Assembly: GCF_017426705.2 (NCBI RefSeq)
Contig: NZ_CP147251.1
Span: 62,001-126,000 of the forward strand
DNA: 64,000 nucleotides
Direction of reading: 5' to 3'
From: Enterococcus sp. DIV2402
GTDB lineage: Bacteria; Bacillota; Bacilli; Lactobacillales; Enterococcaceae
Of this stretch, positions 34,127 to 45,969 are shown in pieces. Position 1 is the stretch's first letter. Every line of letters starts with the position of its first letter. Made by a program: the position numbers and the translations under genes. The notes under the pieces were generated by a model. The model was not told the origin of the DNA. It searched no databases and worked only from the letters and a program-made list of their open reading frames with translations.

Positions 34127-34492
34127 GTGACTAATAGTAGCATTTGCAAAAAAATTATCGACTTACGAAAGAAAAATGACTGGTCTCAAACCACTCTAGC
34201 TAAAAAATTAGGAATTAGTAAATCAACCATGAGTAAAATAGAAAATGGCTCTCGAAAAATTACTACCGATGAATTGATTCGATTAGCTGAAATCTTTGAT
34301 AGTAGTTCGGATTATTTGCTTGGTCTTCAAAATAACTCCTGCCCAACTACTAGTATCCAGTATGATTTAGCACATTTACTTAATTCGAATTTACAACTAT
34401 GTTACACAAATGAATTTATTGTCTCTGAAGAAGAAAAAGCATTTTTTAAAACCGTTATCTCTGGTCATTATTGTTTAAAAAACAATACGTAA
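34127..34492 (+). CDS. XRE-family transcription regulator (121 aa, paralogue of the one at 19454)
   Basis: 121 aa from a GTG at 34127 with AGAGGAAG 7 nt upstream. HTH_3 at ~6-60 (DLRKKNDWSQTTLAKKLGISKSTMSKIENGSRKITTDELIRLAEIFDSSSDYLLG), nearly the same recognition helix as the 19454 protein (SKSTMSKIE-G-RKITTDEL), so they may bind similar sites. The C-terminal part is shared weakly (HLLNSNLQLCYTNEFIVSEEEKAF). No adjacent operon. Confidence 0.82.
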   Translation: MTNSSICKKIIDLRKKNDWSQTTLAKKLGISKSTMSKIENGSRKITTDELIRLAEIFDSSSDYLLGLQNNSCPTTSIQYDLAHLLNSNLQLCYTNEFIVSEEEKAFFKTVISGHYCLKNNT

Positions 34493-34808
34493 TGTCAGTT
34501 ACCAAAAGAATCCTCTTCCTCCATTGATGATTTAGTGTAACTCTTAGTTTTACTATATACTTAAAAATTATCACAATAGCTTGAGTCATTGAGATAAACA
34601 TGTAGATTGGTTCGTGAAGTTCTAGAGGATTGGTTTAACTATCACGATATTGCTCTGAGTTTTCTCGTTTGTTCTTTCAAACTTATCACATTAAATGCCT
34701 CTGTTATTATTAGCTCTAGCTTTTCCTTCACTGCTTATCCAATCACTCAAAAAACGCATGAGAAATCCTGTTTAGAATTTCTCATGCGTTTTAAGGTTTT
34801 GATTTATC
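34493..34808. terminator. Intergenic stretch with a bidirectional terminator
   Basis: A 16-bp stem AAAACGCATGAGAAAT (34751-34766) / complement (34777-34792) followed by AAGGTTTT on the plus strand and T-rich sequence on the minus strand. It terminates adhE. From 34493 to 34750 I see no gene or repeat; a 74-codon open frame there has no ribosome site. Confidence 0.8.
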
Positions 34809-37403
34809 TTATGCGTTATATGCATCAATAATGATTTGTTTTAACTCAGAAATCAATGGTTCTTTTGGATTGGCCGTTGTACATTGATCTTCGTATGCTA
34901 ATTCTGCCATACGATCAACCGTTGTATCTAGCGTTTCTTGTGTGACACCTTGTGCTTTCAAGTTCATATCGATTCCTAAGCTTGTTCCTAAATCAGCGAC
35001 TGCTGTGGCAAGGGCTTCAACTAATTCCGCTGTTGTTTCACCTTTCAGACCTAAGAATTTGGCAATGTCTGCGTAATCTTGATCTGCACGGAAATAATCA
35101 TATTTAGGGAACATCGCATGTTTTTGTGGATCTTTCGCATTGTAACGAATAACATGTGGCAATAAGATTGCGTTCGTACGACCGTGTGGAATGCCGTATT
35201 CTCCACCAATTTTATGCGCAACTGAGTGACAAATTCCTAAGAAGGCATTTGCAAAGGCCATCCCTGCCATTGTTGAAGCGTTATGCATTTTTTCACGAGA
35301 TTCCATATCTGGTGTTTTTGTTGATTTTTCTAAGTTTTCAAAGACTAATTTGATTGCTTGTAAACTTAAACCACGTGTATAATCAGACGCCATGACTGAA
35401 ACATATGATTCAATCGCATGAGTTAAGACGTCCATTCCTGTGTCAGCAGTTACTGAAGCTGGTACAGATAAGACAAATTGTGGGTCGATGATTGCAACAT
35501 CTGGTGTTAACGCATAGTCAGCTAATGGGTATTTCACATGTGTTTCGCTATCTGTAATTACCGCAAATGGTGTTACTTCTGATCCGGTACCAGAAGTTGT
35601 TGGAATACATACAAACTGTGTTTTTTCTGGTTTGTCAATTTTGTACGTACGTTTGCGAATATCTAAGAATTTTTGTTTTGCACCAAAGAATGATGTATCT
35701 GGGTGTTCATAGAACATCCACATGCCTTTTGCCGCGTCCATTGCTGAACCACCGCCTAGAGCAATTACGGTATCAGGTTTGAAATCAACCATCATTTCAG
35801 TTCCTTTGTAAACTGTATTTGTTGAAGGGTTTGGTTCAACATCAGAGAAGATTTCAATTTGTACTGGATTTTTACGACGAGCTAATACTTCACGAACCGT
35901 ATCTGCATATCCGAATTGAACCATTCCTGGGTCACAAACGATCATCACTCGTTCAACGTTTTCCATTTTTTCTAAATATAAAAGAGAATTTTTTTCAAAA
36001 TAGATTTTTGATGGTAGTTTAAACCATTGCATGTTATTTCTCCGTTTCGCCAAAGTTTTCACATTGATTAAGTTCACAGCTGATACGTTACGAGATACAG
36101 AGTTTTTACCGTAAGAACCGCAACCTAATGTTAGTGATGGAATCATTTCATTATAAATGTTACCAATACCACCTTCTGCTGATGGCGTATTCACTAAAAT
36201 ACGGCAAGCTTTCATGCGTAAACCAAAACGCACTTGTAAGTTTTCATCTTCTGAATGAATAACTGCTGTATGACCTAAGCCGCCTAAGTTCAACATCGCT
36301 TCACATAAATCTAATCCGTGTTCTGTATTTTTTGCTTTAATCATCGCTAATACTGGAGATAATTTTTCACGTGACAATGGATAATCTTCACCAACGCCTT
36401 CTAATTCAGCGATTAACATTTTTGTGCCTTCTGGAACGGTAATGCCTGCTAATTGTGCAATTTCAATAGCTGAATGGCCAACGATTGCTGGATTTACTGC
36501 ATATTTACCTTCATTCATTACGGCATCTTCTAATTTTTGTAATTCATTTGGTTTTACAAAGTATACTTGATGCGCTTGGAATTCAGCTTTTACGGCTGCA
36601 TAGATTTCACGGTCAACAATCACTGCTTGTTCAGAAGCACAAATCATTCCATTATCAAATGTTTTTGAAACGATTAAATCGTTCACTGCACGTTTAATTT
36701 TAGCTGTTTTTTCAATATACGCTGGTACGTTACCAGGTCCTACACCTAAAGCTGGTTTTCCTGTTGAATACGCTGATTTCACCATTCCAGCACCACCAGT
36801 TGCTAATACAATCGCAATACCAGGGTGATTCATTAACCCTTGTGTCGCTTCAATAGATGGATGCTCAATCCATTGAACACAATTTTCTGGTGCACCAGCT
36901 GCAATTGCCGCATCACGTACAACACGAGCTGCTTCAGCTGAACATTTTTGTGCACTTGGATGGAAGGCAAAAACAATTGGATTACGTGTTTTTAATGCAA
37001 TCATTGCTTTAAAAATGGTCGTTGATGTTGGATTAGTTGTTGGAGTTACTCCACAAACAACGCCGACTGGTTCTGCAATTTCGATAATTCCTTTTTGTTT
37101 GTCTTCGTTAATAATTCCGACTGTTTTATCATGTTTGATATTGTTCCAAATATATTCAGAAGCATACATATTTTTAATTGCTTTATCTTCATAAATTCCG
37201 CGACCCGTTTCTTCAACAGCCATTTTTGCTAAAGGCATATGTTGATTTAACGCAGCCATTGCCATTTCATGCACAATGTTGTCGATTTTTTCTTGATCAA
37301 AGTTTTCCATTTCTTTTAAAGCGACATTTGCTTTCACTGCCAAATCGTCAATCATCACTGATACATCAATAGTTCCAACTTCTTTTTCTACTGTCTTAGC
37401 CAT
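34809..37403 (-). CDS. adhE: Bifunctional acetaldehyde-CoA / alcohol dehydrogenase
   Basis: 864 aa. Residues ~1-440 are the CoA-acylating aldehyde dehydrogenase, with catalytic Cys in [12 protein letters not shown] near 245. Residues ~455-864 are an iron-type alcohol dehydrogenase ([13 protein letters not shown] near 545, then the metal ligands around DVLTHAIES and [11 protein letters not shown]...[19 protein letters not shown]). It turns acetyl-CoA to ethanol and regenerates NAD+ in anaerobic fermentation. AGGAGG precedes the ATG. A promoter and probable Rex site lie upstream. Confidence 0.97.
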   Translation of the reverse strand: MAKTVEKEVGTIDVSVMIDDLAVKANVALKEMENFDQEKIDNIVHEMAMAALNQHMPLAKMAVEETGRGIYEDKAIKNMYASEYIWNNIKHDKTVGIINEDKQKGIIEIAEPVGVVCGVTPTTNPTSTTIFKAMIALKTRNPIVFAFHPSAQKCSAEAARVVRDAAIAAGAPENCVQWIEHPSIEATQGLMNHPGIAIVLATGGAGMVKSAYSTGKPALGVGPGNVPAYIEKTAKIKRAVNDLIVSKTFDNGMICASEQAVIVDREIYAAVKAEFQAHQVYFVKPNELQKLEDAVMNEGKYAVNPAIVGHSAIEIAQLAGITVPEGTKMLIAELEGVGEDYPLSREKLSPVLAMIKAKNTEHGLDLCEAMLNLGGLGHTAVIHSEDENLQVRFGLRMKACRILVNTPSAEGGIGNIYNEMIPSLTLGCGSYGKNSVSRNVSAVNLINVKTLAKRRNNMQWFKLPSKIYFEKNSLLYLEKMENVERVMIVCDPGMVQFGYADTVREVLARRKNPVQIEIFSDVEPNPSTNTVYKGTEMMVDFKPDTVIALGGGSAMDAAKGMWMFYEHPDTSFFGAKQKFLDIRKRTYKIDKPEKTQFVCIPTTSGTGSEVTPFAVITDSETHVKYPLADYALTPDVAIIDPQFVLSVPASVTADTGMDVLTHAIESYVSVMASDYTRGLSLQAIKLVFENLEKSTKTPDMESREKMHNASTMAGMAFANAFLGICHSVAHKIGGEYGIPHGRTNAILLPHVIRYNAKDPQKHAMFPKYDYFRADQDYADIAKFLGLKGETTAELVEALATAVADLGTSLGIDMNLKAQGVTQETLDTTVDRMAELAYEDQCTTANPKEPLISELKQIIIDAYNA

Positions 37404-37458
37404 GGTAATCCTCCTAAAGATTATCTACTTTTTATTGTTAAGTATTTCACATATAGAA

Positions 37459-37511
37459 TGATACACGATTATTTTTTATTTGTAAAGTGTTTTAGTGATA
37501 TTTTTCACAAT
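37459..37511 (-). promoter_or_regulatory. adhE promoter with candidate Rex operator
   Basis: Minus strand: TTTACA at 37482-37487, 17-nt spacer, TATCAT at 37459-37464. Just upstream, 37494-37511 reads TTGTGAAAAATATCACTA, a match to the Rex operator TTGTGA-N6-TCACAA except at one base. Rex would relieve repression of adhE when NADH rises. Confidence 0.7.
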
Positions 37512-37634
37512 TATTTTTTTAAATTTTTTTTGAACATTTTTATCACTTTACTACCCACTTTTGAAATCTCACGTTATACTAATAACAGCGAAATATTTCA
37601 TTTAAGAAAACGTGTTGGAAAGAGGTTTGTTATA

Positions 37635-37826
37635 GTGTATAAAAAACGTCAAATAGCGCTTGGGATTTTAGCTTTTATTATCTTTTGCACCTTATTTGCT
37701 TTCACACGACATTTACGTCGTCCCCCTGCTTCAATTATGCAAGATGCCTTTCAATTATTTCTTTATCTTTTCTTGTTTGTCGTTGAAGGCTTCGTCTTAT
37801 ATATCGCCTTGCGCAAGAAAAAATAA
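37635..37826 (+). CDS. Small membrane protein of unknown function
   Basis: 63 aa from a GTG at 37635 with AAAGAGG about 10 nt upstream. Two membrane segments (about 6-22 and 37-57) and a basic C-terminus (ALRKKK). The longer open frame to 37458 overlaps the adhE promoter and lacks a ribosome site. Convergent with yajC. Small and unannotatable by similarity. Confidence 0.6.
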   Translation: MYKKRQIALGILAFIIFCTLFAFTRHLRRPPASIMQDAFQLFLYLFLFVVEGFVLYIALRKKK

Positions 37827-37827
37827 T

Positions 37828-37869
37828 ACCGTAAGAGAATGTGTGGAACATTCTCTTACGGTATTTTTT
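37828..37869. terminator. Bidirectional terminator
   Basis: A 14-bp stem ACCGTAAGAGAATG (37828-37841) with 37849-37862, then ATTTTTT; shared with yajC on the other strand. Confidence 0.9.
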
Positions 37870-38164
37870 AATCTTCTTTCGTTTCTTCAATTACTGTTAC
37901 TTCTTCAGAAACAGTTGGAGCGTTCACAGTACGAATTGACGTACGATCGAATTCTAAATAAATTCCATCACAATCGATTTCTACGGTGTTTTTTGTTTCA
38001 TTAATAGCTGAAATAACACCATGTAAACCACCAATTGTTACGACGCGACTTCCGACTTGCATACTATCTAATAAGTTTTGACGTTGTTGCTGTTGTTTCT
38101 TTTGAGAACGTTGCATGAAAAACAACATGGCAGCAATCGGAATAATCATAATAAGCATTTCCAT
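37868..38164 (-). CDS. yajC: Preprotein translocase accessory subunit YajC
   Basis: 98 aa from the ATG at 38162-38164 (GAGGTG spaced 6 nt); a GTG three codons upstream abuts the same site. One N-terminal membrane segment (LIMIIPIAAMLFFMQRSQKKQ), then the conserved GSRVVTIGGLHGVISAI core. It works with SecDF in protein export. The tgt-yajC neighbourhood is the usual one. Confidence 0.93.
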   Translation of the reverse strand: MEMLIMIIPIAAMLFFMQRSQKKQQQQRQNLLDSMQVGSRVVTIGGLHGVISAINETKNTVEIDCDGIYLEFDRTSIRTVNAPTVSEEVTVIEETKED

Positions 38165-38233
38165 TTTTTTCACCTCAATATTTTAAGCTTCCTCTTTTAC
38201 TTTAGCAGATACGCTTAGAATTCACTAGCTTTT

Positions 38234-39379
<1,146 letters not shown>

Positions 39380-39551
39380 TCATTTCCCTACTTTCTTTAG
39401 TTAATATATACCTCTCTCCATCATAAATCGTAGGTGGTCTTTTTGCAACTCTGGAGGAAAAAAGTTTCTTTTTTATCGTTTCTTTTCTCTTAATGTTATT
39501 TTTTTGTTACACTAATAAACGTACTAATTAATTATGAAAGGAGTCGATAGT

Positions 39552-40250
39552 ATGAAATCAAATGCTGAATTAAAAATGGAAGCAAAACAAATGCTACAAG
39601 GACGTTGGAAAGAAAGTATTTTGCTTTGTCTAGTCCCAACCTTATTAGGTATTTTAGCCATTGCTATTGCACTTATCTTGTTAATTCCATTATTTATTAT
39701 GCTGAGAGACTTACCAACTTATGTGGATGGCTCAATGGGCGTTTCTAGTGATGGAGGTGGCAGCGGTTCTGGTGGTAGTTTTGTTAGCAGTTTACTAGGT
39801 ACCTATTTCACTGTAGCAATCGGTTGGACGTTTTTAGATGTCCTCCGTGGACGCAAAGTCGTGATTGAATCTTTTAGAGATATTTTTCGTGGATTCCGTT
39901 CACCTTATGCACTAGCAATTTTTGTATTGTATTTCTTAACAACACTTTTCACAACTTTGTGGTCTCTATTATTTGTAATTCCAGGAATCATCAAAGCATA
40001 TTCTTACTCACAAGCTTACATGATTTATTATGATACTGTCGAAGCAACGGGTGAGCGACCAGGTTATTTAGATACTATCACTGCCAGCCGTCGTTTAATG
40101 GATGGTCATAAAGGACAACTATTCCTATTAGACTTAAGCTTTATTGGTTGGCATCTTTTAGCCATTGCGACATTAGGTATTGGTTATTTATGGTTAACCC
40201 CTTATATCGAAGCAACAAAAGCAGCTTTTTATGATAATTTACCGAAATAA
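39552..40250 (+). CDS. DUF975 family membrane protein
   Basis: 232 aa from the ATG at 39552, which has AAAGGAG 8 nt upstream (an in-frame ATG 6 codons earlier lacks a site). It begins with MKSNAELKMEAKQMLQGRWKESILLCLVPTLLG and has four to five membrane segments. A Gly/Ser-rich loop (SSDGGGSGSGGSFVSS) sits near 70, and the conserved FVIPGIIKAYSYSQAYMIYYD block near 150. This is the DUF975 layout. Function unknown. Confidence 0.85.
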   Translation: MKSNAELKMEAKQMLQGRWKESILLCLVPTLLGILAIAIALILLIPLFIMLRDLPTYVDGSMGVSSDGGGSGSGGSFVSSLLGTYFTVAIGWTFLDVLRGRKVVIESFRDIFRGFRSPYALAIFVLYFLTTLFTTLWSLLFVIPGIIKAYSYSQAYMIYYDTVEATGERPGYLDTITASRRLMDGHKGQLFLLDLSFIGWHLLAIATLGIGYLWLTPYIEATKAAFYDNLPK

Positions 40251-40258
40251 TTTTTAAC

Positions 40259-40301
40259 AAAAGACGGATACTCCTGTAACTAGGAGCTATCCGTCTTTTT
40301 A
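40259..40301. terminator. Bidirectional terminator
   Basis: AAAGACGGATA / TATCCGTCTTT arms with an inner TCCT/AGGA pairing, T-tract on the plus side; between convergent genes. Confidence 0.85.
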
Positions 40302-40303
40302 TC

Positions 40304-42934
40304 TTATTCTTCTTCTGGTAACTTATGGAATTTAATCATTTCATTAACGAATACTGGAACAATTGATAAAACAATTGCTAACATCCAATGATTCAGTCCA
40401 ACTGGCACTAAGTTAAATAGTTCTTGTGTAAATGGTACTAAAGCAATAACAGTAGTGATGATAATTGCCAAGACAGCCATCTCAAATAATGATTTATTTG
40501 AAGATAATTTGACTTGGAAGATTGATTTTTCACTACGCACATTAAACACATGAATAATTGATGAATAAGCTAAGATTAAGAAGGCTACTGTTTGTCCGAC
40601 TTCATGACTTGCACTAACCCAAGGGCTTACACCATCAACGAATGCGCCTAGATAAAAACCAAATAGTGTCACGACTGTAAATATAGATGCATTAATACCA
40701 ATTTTTTGCCATAAACCACGTGAAAAAATACTTTCTTTTGGTGAAATCGGTGTTTCATCCATAATACCATTCATCGCTGGTTCTTTCCCTAAGGCAAAAC
40801 CGGGTAGCCCATCTGCTACTACGTTAACAAACAGAAGTTGTACTGCTGTAAATGGTGCACCCCAGCCTACTAACATGGCAATTAACACAATAAAAATTTC
40901 AGAGATATTACAACTCAATAAGAAATTAACTGTTTTACGAATATTTTGATATACCGTACGCCCTTGTTCTACGGCATCAACAATTGTTGCAAAGTTGTCA
41001 TCAGTCAATACCATATCTGCGGCACCTTTAGCAACATCGGTTCCAGTAATTCCCATAGCACAACCAACATCACTAGCTTTTAAGGCAGGCGCATCATTAA
41101 CACCATCCCCAGTCATTGCGACTGTTGCGCCAGTTCGTTGCCATGATTGAACAATACGAATTTTATCTTCGGGTGTCACACGAGCATATACAGAATATTC
41201 TTTGACCGTGCTATCTAGCTCTTCTTCTGACATGTCACGTAATTGCGCACCCGTTAAAGCTTTATCTCCTTTTTGCAAGATGCCTAATTCTTTGGCAATT
41301 GCACTTGCTGTCACAACATGGTCACCAGTAATCATAACTGTTTTAATACCAGCTTTTTTTGCGCGAGCAATCGCTGCTTTACTTTCTGGGCGTGGTGGAT
41401 CAATCATTCCAATTAAACCAACTAATTTCAAATCACGCTCTAAAAATTCTGAAGTCATTTCTGTTGGTTCTTCATCATAAACACGGTAGCCGACTGCAAT
41501 AACTCGTAACGCTTTTTTACCAAAGCGGTCATTAACCACAGTTGCTTGATCCAAATCGCCAAAACGGAACAGTGGTAATAAGACATCAAAGGCTCCTTTA
41601 GTAACGGAAATGTATTTTTTCCCACGTTTGTGGACAGTTGTCATCATTTTACGAGTTGAATCAAATGGAATTTCTCCAATTCTAGGAAATTCTTCACGTA
41701 ATTCTTTTTGTGAGTGATAATTTTCTTGAATTGAGCGTACAATTGCAATTTCAGTTGGGTTCCCAATATAGTTAAATTCATCTTTTTCTTTTTCAACAAC
41801 CACATCGGTACATAAAGCAGCAATTTTTAAGACTTCCATCGCTTCTTCAGTCATGGCATCTTGTGTATCGACGACTTCATCACCGTGCGCCCAAACTCGG
41901 CGAACAGTCATTTTATTTTGTGTCAATGTTCCTGTTTTATCTGAGCAAATCACACTTGCTGAACCCAATGTCTCTACGGCTGGCAAACGGCGAATAATGG
42001 CATTTTTCTTTGCCATTTTTTGGACGCCAAAAGCCAATGCTAATGTTACGATAACCATTAATGTTTCTGGCACCGCAGCAACCGCTAGTGAGACAGCTGT
42101 CATAAAAATATCCAACACTGGTTCGCCTTGCATATACCCTAAAGCAAAAACAATGGCAGCTGCGACTAAGGCAATTAAGCTGATACGCTTACCTAGATTA
42201 TTTAAACGTGCTTGTAACGGTGTTTCTTGGGCTTGACTTTCATTTAATAAACCAGCAATTTTACCCATCTCTGTTTGCATTCCAGTTGCTGTCACAATCG
42301 CTTGTCCACGGCCATTTACGACTGTACAACCTTTAAACAACATGTTGATTTGATCTCCTAAGCTTTCGTCTCCGGTAGCTACAAAATCAACTTCTTTTTC
42401 GACAGGTTCACTTTCACCGGTCAATGCAGATTCTTCCACACGTAATTGTGACCCTTTGATGATTCTTGCATCAGCAACAATCATTGATCCATTTTCAATA
42501 ACTAATGTATCCCCAACGACCACTTCTTCTGCATCAATTTCTAGTAACTGGCCATCTCGAATAACTGAAGCAGTTTGCTTATTCATATCTTGCAAAGCTG
42601 CTAATGCTTTTTCAGCATTTCCTTCTTGAACAATCGCCAAAACTGAATTAATAATAACAATGGCAATAATTAAAATTCCTTCAAATAAATCACCGTGATC
42701 CGTTGCTACGGCAGTGTAAAATGAAATGGCTGCTGCGACTAATAAAACAATTGTCGTAAAATCAGACAGACTATGTAAAATTTTCTTCACCATTGACTCT
42801 TTTGGCGCTTCTTCAAAACGGTTGCGTCCGTCTCGTTCCAAGCGTTCAGATGCTTCTTGTTGTGTTAAACCACCTGTATTTGTCGCTTGCAATTCTTGAC
42901 GAACCTCTTCTGTAGTTTTTTTGTATGCTTCCAT
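40304..42934 (-). CDS. Cation-transporting P-type ATPase, calcium (PMR1/SERCA-like) type
   Basis: 876 aa P2-type ATPase. N-terminal cation_ATPase_N (1-70), TGES near 171, M4 AVAAVPETLMVIVTLALAF with the ion-ligand Glu, phosphorylation motif CSDKTGTLTQNKM near 328, MTGDGVNDAPALK near 605 and ten membrane segments. It resembles bacterial Ca2+ exporters such as Listeria LMCA1. Substrate Ca2+ (or Mn2+) is inferred. It is monocistronic. Confidence 0.88.
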   Translation of the reverse strand: MEAYKKTTEEVRQELQATNTGGLTQQEASERLERDGRNRFEEAPKESMVKKILHSLSDFTTIVLLVAAAISFYTAVATDHGDLFEGILIIAIVIINSVLAIVQEGNAEKALAALQDMNKQTASVIRDGQLLEIDAEEVVVGDTLVIENGSMIVADARIIKGSQLRVEESALTGESEPVEKEVDFVATGDESLGDQINMLFKGCTVVNGRGQAIVTATGMQTEMGKIAGLLNESQAQETPLQARLNNLGKRISLIALVAAAIVFALGYMQGEPVLDIFMTAVSLAVAAVPETLMVIVTLALAFGVQKMAKKNAIIRRLPAVETLGSASVICSDKTGTLTQNKMTVRRVWAHGDEVVDTQDAMTEEAMEVLKIAALCTDVVVEKEKDEFNYIGNPTEIAIVRSIQENYHSQKELREEFPRIGEIPFDSTRKMMTTVHKRGKKYISVTKGAFDVLLPLFRFGDLDQATVVNDRFGKKALRVIAVGYRVYDEEPTEMTSEFLERDLKLVGLIGMIDPPRPESKAAIARAKKAGIKTVMITGDHVVTASAIAKELGILQKGDKALTGAQLRDMSEEELDSTVKEYSVYARVTPEDKIRIVQSWQRTGATVAMTGDGVNDAPALKASDVGCAMGITGTDVAKGAADMVLTDDNFATIVDAVEQGRTVYQNIRKTVNFLLSCNISEIFIVLIAMLVGWGAPFTAVQLLFVNVVADGLPGFALGKEPAMNGIMDETPISPKESIFSRGLWQKIGINASIFTVVTLFGFYLGAFVDGVSPWVSASHEVGQTVAFLILAYSSIIHVFNVRSEKSIFQVKLSSNKSLFEMAVLAIIITTVIALVPFTQELFNLVPVGLNHWMLAIVLSIVPVFVNEMIKFHKLPEEE

Positions 42935-43131
42935 TAAACCCCTCCTTTACGTATACTTCTACTGTACCACGAACTTTTCATATCATGCAACATTCAACTT
43001 AGGTTATCCGAAACTATTAAATATTTTTTCAAATTCAGCATAAAAAATAAATAGAGTTTTGTTATTTTTTTGATTTTTATCTATATCATCTTCACAATTT
43101 CTTCTTATTTTCGTGTTAGAATGCTTTTGTT

Positions 43132-43160
43132 TTGCAAACGCTATCATTTTATGGTATGCT
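43132..43160 (+). promoter_or_regulatory. Promoter of the structured ncRNA
   Basis: TTGCAA at 43132-43137, 17-nt spacer, TATGCT at 43155-43160; predicted start about 43167. No gene with a start codon and ribosome site follows for 300 nt. The piece 42935-43131 shows nothing else. Confidence 0.7.
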
Positions 43161-43166
43161 TTGGGT

Positions 43167-43430
43167 GTAAGGAAGGAGCAACATTTGTTGAGTTAGTTCA
43201 CTATAAATAACAGCAAAGCAAAAAGTTGTCACAGCTACAAGTTTCACCTAGTATTTTAAAAGTAAATGTAATGAATGTTTCAAAGCTACACCTTCTTTAA
43301 AAGAAAAACATGAACCCCATTGTAACAAAACTTGCTAAAAAATTAGTGTCGAGTTTGTATTCCAAGACAAAATTTTTTGTTCCATGTACCACAGTAACAC
43401 GCACGACAACTCAACAAAGCCTTCCAAAGT
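43167..43430 (+). ncRNA. Structured non-coding RNA, possibly 6S RNA (ssrS)
   Basis: The ends of the ~265-nt stretch pair with each other: GGAAGG (43171-43176) with CCTTCC (43420-43425), and TTTGTTGAGTT (43184-43194) with AACTCAACAAA (43408-43418). A long closing helix around a large open interior, with its own promoter and terminator, is the architecture of 6S RNA. It lacks the conserved cores of RNase P, tmRNA or SRP RNA. Identification as 6S is inference; it is longer than the usual ~190 nt. Confidence 0.5.
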
Positions 43431-43434
43431 AAAA

Positions 43435-43471
43435 GACGGTTGCCACGAAATTTGTGGCAACCGTTTTTTTG
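43435..43471. terminator. Terminator after the ncRNA, shared with queA
   Basis: An 11-bp stem ACGGTTGCCAC (43436-43446) / GTGGCAACCGT (43454-43464) followed by TTTTTTT; on the minus strand it closes queA. Confidence 0.9.
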
Positions 43472-43473
43472 TA

Positions 43474-44505
43474 CTATTTAACGAACATAGCATCGCCAAA
43501 GCTAAAGAAACGGTAGCGTTCTGTTACTGCATGTTGGTACGCAGCTAAAGTTTGTTCTCTGCCTGCAAACGCACTAACAAGCATAACTAAGGTTGATTTT
43601 GGTAAATGGAAATTCGTTGAAAAAGCATCTACTACTTTAAATTCATAGCCAGGTGTAATAAAGATACTTGTCCAACCACTATCAGCTTGAATTTTTCCAT
43701 CAAATTTAGTCCCAATTGTTTCTAAAGTGCGAATCGACGTTGTTCCAACTGCAACAATGCGACCACCATTGGCTTTAACATGATTCAACTTGTCAGCAGC
43801 ATCTTCGGTCAAACGATAAAATTCACTGTGCATTTCATGTTCATCAATCTTGTCTACACTAACTGGACGGAAGGTTCCCAATCCTACGTGTAGCGTTAAA
43901 AAGACTAACTCGATTCCTTTGGCTTGAATTTTTTCTAGTAATTCTTCTGTAAAATGGAGACCCGCAGTTGGTGCCGCTGCTGAACCATTTTCTTTTGCAT
44001 AAACGGTTTGGTAACGGTCAGGATCTTCTAAACGCTCTTTAATATATGGTGGTAATGGCATTTCACCTAGTGATTCTAAAATTTCCAAAAAGATACCGTC
44101 ATAACTAAATTCAATGATTCGACCACCATGCGTTAATTCCTCTTTCACAGTCGCTTTTAAACGACCGTCACCAAATGAAATTTCTGTACCTATTTTGGCG
44201 CGTTTAGCCGGTTTAATCAACGTTTCCCACGTATCGCCTTCTGTATTGTTTAACAATAAAATTTCTAAATGCGCACCTGTCTCTACCTTTTCACCGTATA
44301 AACGTGCAGGTAATACACGCGTGTCATTCATAACTAACGCATCACCTTCGTTTAATTCGTCGATAATATCATAAAAATGTTTATCTTCCATTTTTCCCGT
44401 TTTTGAATCTAAGACAAGCAAACGTGAACTTGTACGATCTGTTAAAGGCGTTTGTGCAATCAATTCTTCTGGTAATTCAAAATCAAAATCTTCTGTTGTT
44501 AACAT
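43474..44505 (-). CDS. queA: S-adenosylmethionine:tRNA ribosyltransferase-isomerase
   Basis: 343 aa from the ATG at 44503-44505, giving the family start [20 protein letters not shown]. Conserved blocks [35 protein letters not shown] and [19 protein letters not shown] [17 protein letters not shown]. It builds epoxyqueuosine in tRNA. It is alone, not in an operon with tgt here. Confidence 0.96.
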   Translation of the reverse strand: MLTTEDFDFELPEELIAQTPLTDRTSSRLLVLDSKTGKMEDKHFYDIIDELNEGDALVMNDTRVLPARLYGEKVETGAHLEILLLNNTEGDTWETLIKPAKRAKIGTEISFGDGRLKATVKEELTHGGRIIEFSYDGIFLEILESLGEMPLPPYIKERLEDPDRYQTVYAKENGSAAAPTAGLHFTEELLEKIQAKGIELVFLTLHVGLGTFRPVSVDKIDEHEMHSEFYRLTEDAADKLNHVKANGGRIVAVGTTSIRTLETIGTKFDGKIQADSGWTSIFITPGYEFKVVDAFSTNFHLPKSTLVMLVSAFAGREQTLAAYQHAVTERYRFFSFGDAMFVK

Positions 44506-44789
44506 ATTCTTCACTCTTTCTTTCTCAATCTGCCTACCCATTTTAGCACTTTTTTTCAAATTGTTTCAAAAAAATGAATTTCTCTTTTTTGTTTTATGAG
44601 AAAAGTCTGTGAACTCTTACAGGTACAAGGGGTTGTGCAATCGTTCTTTTTTGTGAAACATCTTGATTTCCGTTCGTTTTCCGCCCTTTTGATAACGCTA
44701 ACAGTGTTTTATCGTTTGTATTTTTTACGAATGTTGTTCATACTATTACTAACAGGTACACTAAAAATAAATAATTTGAGGTGAAATCA

Positions 44790-45965
44790 ATGATTGAGTT
44801 TCAACACGTTTCAAAAATTTATAAAGGTGGAAAAGTTGCTGTCGAGGATATCAATTTGTCATTTGATAAAGGTGAATTTATTTGTTTTATTGGAACCAGT
44901 GGGAGTGGAAAAACCACTTCTATGCGTATGATTAATCGAATGACGGAGCCAACAAAAGGGAAAATTCTGATTGATGGAGAAGACATTCAAAAGATGAACC
45001 CAGTCGAATTACGTCGTAAAATCGGTTACGTCATTCAAAATATTGGCCTAATGCCCCATATGACTATTCGCGAAAACATCACGCTAGTTCCTAAATTACT
45101 CAAAGTTTCTCAAGAAGAACGGAATACCATTGCCGAACGAATGATTGATTTAGTGGAACTCCCTCGCGAGATGCTTGATCGTTACCCCCATGAATTATCC
45201 GGTGGGCAACAACAACGAATTGGTGTCGTACGTGCATTAGCTGCCGACCAAGATATTATTTTAATGGATGAGCCGTTTGGAGCGCTTGACCCGATTACGC
45301 GCGATTCTTTGCAAGATTTAGTTAAAGATTTGCAAGAACGTTTAGGTAAAACCATTGTCTTTGTCACCCACGATATGGACGAGGCTCTAAAACTAGCCAG
45401 TCGCATTGCGATTATGAGTGAAGGTAAGGTTATTCAATTTGATACGCCTTCCAATATCTTGAAAAATCCAGCGACTACCTTTGTTGAAGAGTTAATTGGT
45501 GAAGACCGTCTTTTACAGGCCAAACCTGATACTACCCCAGTAAGTGAAGTAATGCTGAAAACAGCTGTCACTATTACTCCGGAAAAATCATTACAAGAAG
45601 CAATTAAATTAATGCGTGAAAAACGTGTTGATACTTTGTTAGTTACAGATAATCAAAACATTTTAAAAGGTTATATTGACATTGAGTCAATCAATCTTCG
45701 TCGTGGTAACTCAAGTAGTGTCGGCGATATTTTAAAAACTGATGTCTTTTTCGTTAAAGAAACTGCCTTGTTACGCAATACCTTACGACGTATTTTAACA
45801 CGTGGGTTAAAATATGTACCTGTTGTGGATGAAAAACAACGCGTCGTTGGTATTTTAACGCGTGCCTCTTTAGTAGACATCGTATATGACGTTCTTTGGG
45901 GAGAAGAGCAATCTATTATAGAAGCAGTTGAGGCATTCAATCCTGAAGAAATAAAGGAGGTCTAG
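44790..45965 (+). CDS. opuCA: Osmolyte (betaine/carnitine/choline) ABC transporter ATPase with CBS domains
   Basis: 391 aa from the ATG at 44790 (GAGGTG spaced 6 nt; a GTG three codons up is the open-frame start). Walker [10 protein letters not shown], signature LSGGQQQR, Walker [13 protein letters not shown], then two C-terminal CBS domains (about 255-375) that in OpuA/OpuC sense ionic strength or c-di-AMP. First of four genes. The 284-nt gap before it shows no clear consensus promoter or riboswitch. Confidence 0.93.
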   Translation: MIEFQHVSKIYKGGKVAVEDINLSFDKGEFICFIGTSGSGKTTSMRMINRMTEPTKGKILIDGEDIQKMNPVELRRKIGYVIQNIGLMPHMTIRENITLVPKLLKVSQEERNTIAERMIDLVELPREMLDRYPHELSGGQQQRIGVVRALAADQDIILMDEPFGALDPITRDSLQDLVKDLQERLGKTIVFVTHDMDEALKLASRIAIMSEGKVIQFDTPSNILKNPATTFVEELIGEDRLLQAKPDTTPVSEVMLKTAVTITPEKSLQEAIKLMREKRVDTLLVTDNQNILKGYIDIESINLRRGNSSSVGDILKTDVFFVKETALLRNTLRRILTRGLKYVPVVDEKQRVVGILTRASLVDIVYDVLWGEEQSIIEAVEAFNPEEIKEV

Positions 45966-45969
45966 TCTG

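Noticed and set aside
34607..34831. 74-codon plus-strand frame before adhE
   Set aside because: No ribosome site, runs into the adhE terminator, and the composition is that of intergenic DNA.
43310..43432. A 41-codon frame (MNPIVTKLAKKLVSS...) inside the ncRNA region
   Set aside because: No ribosome-binding site, and it runs through the closing helix of the predicted RNA.
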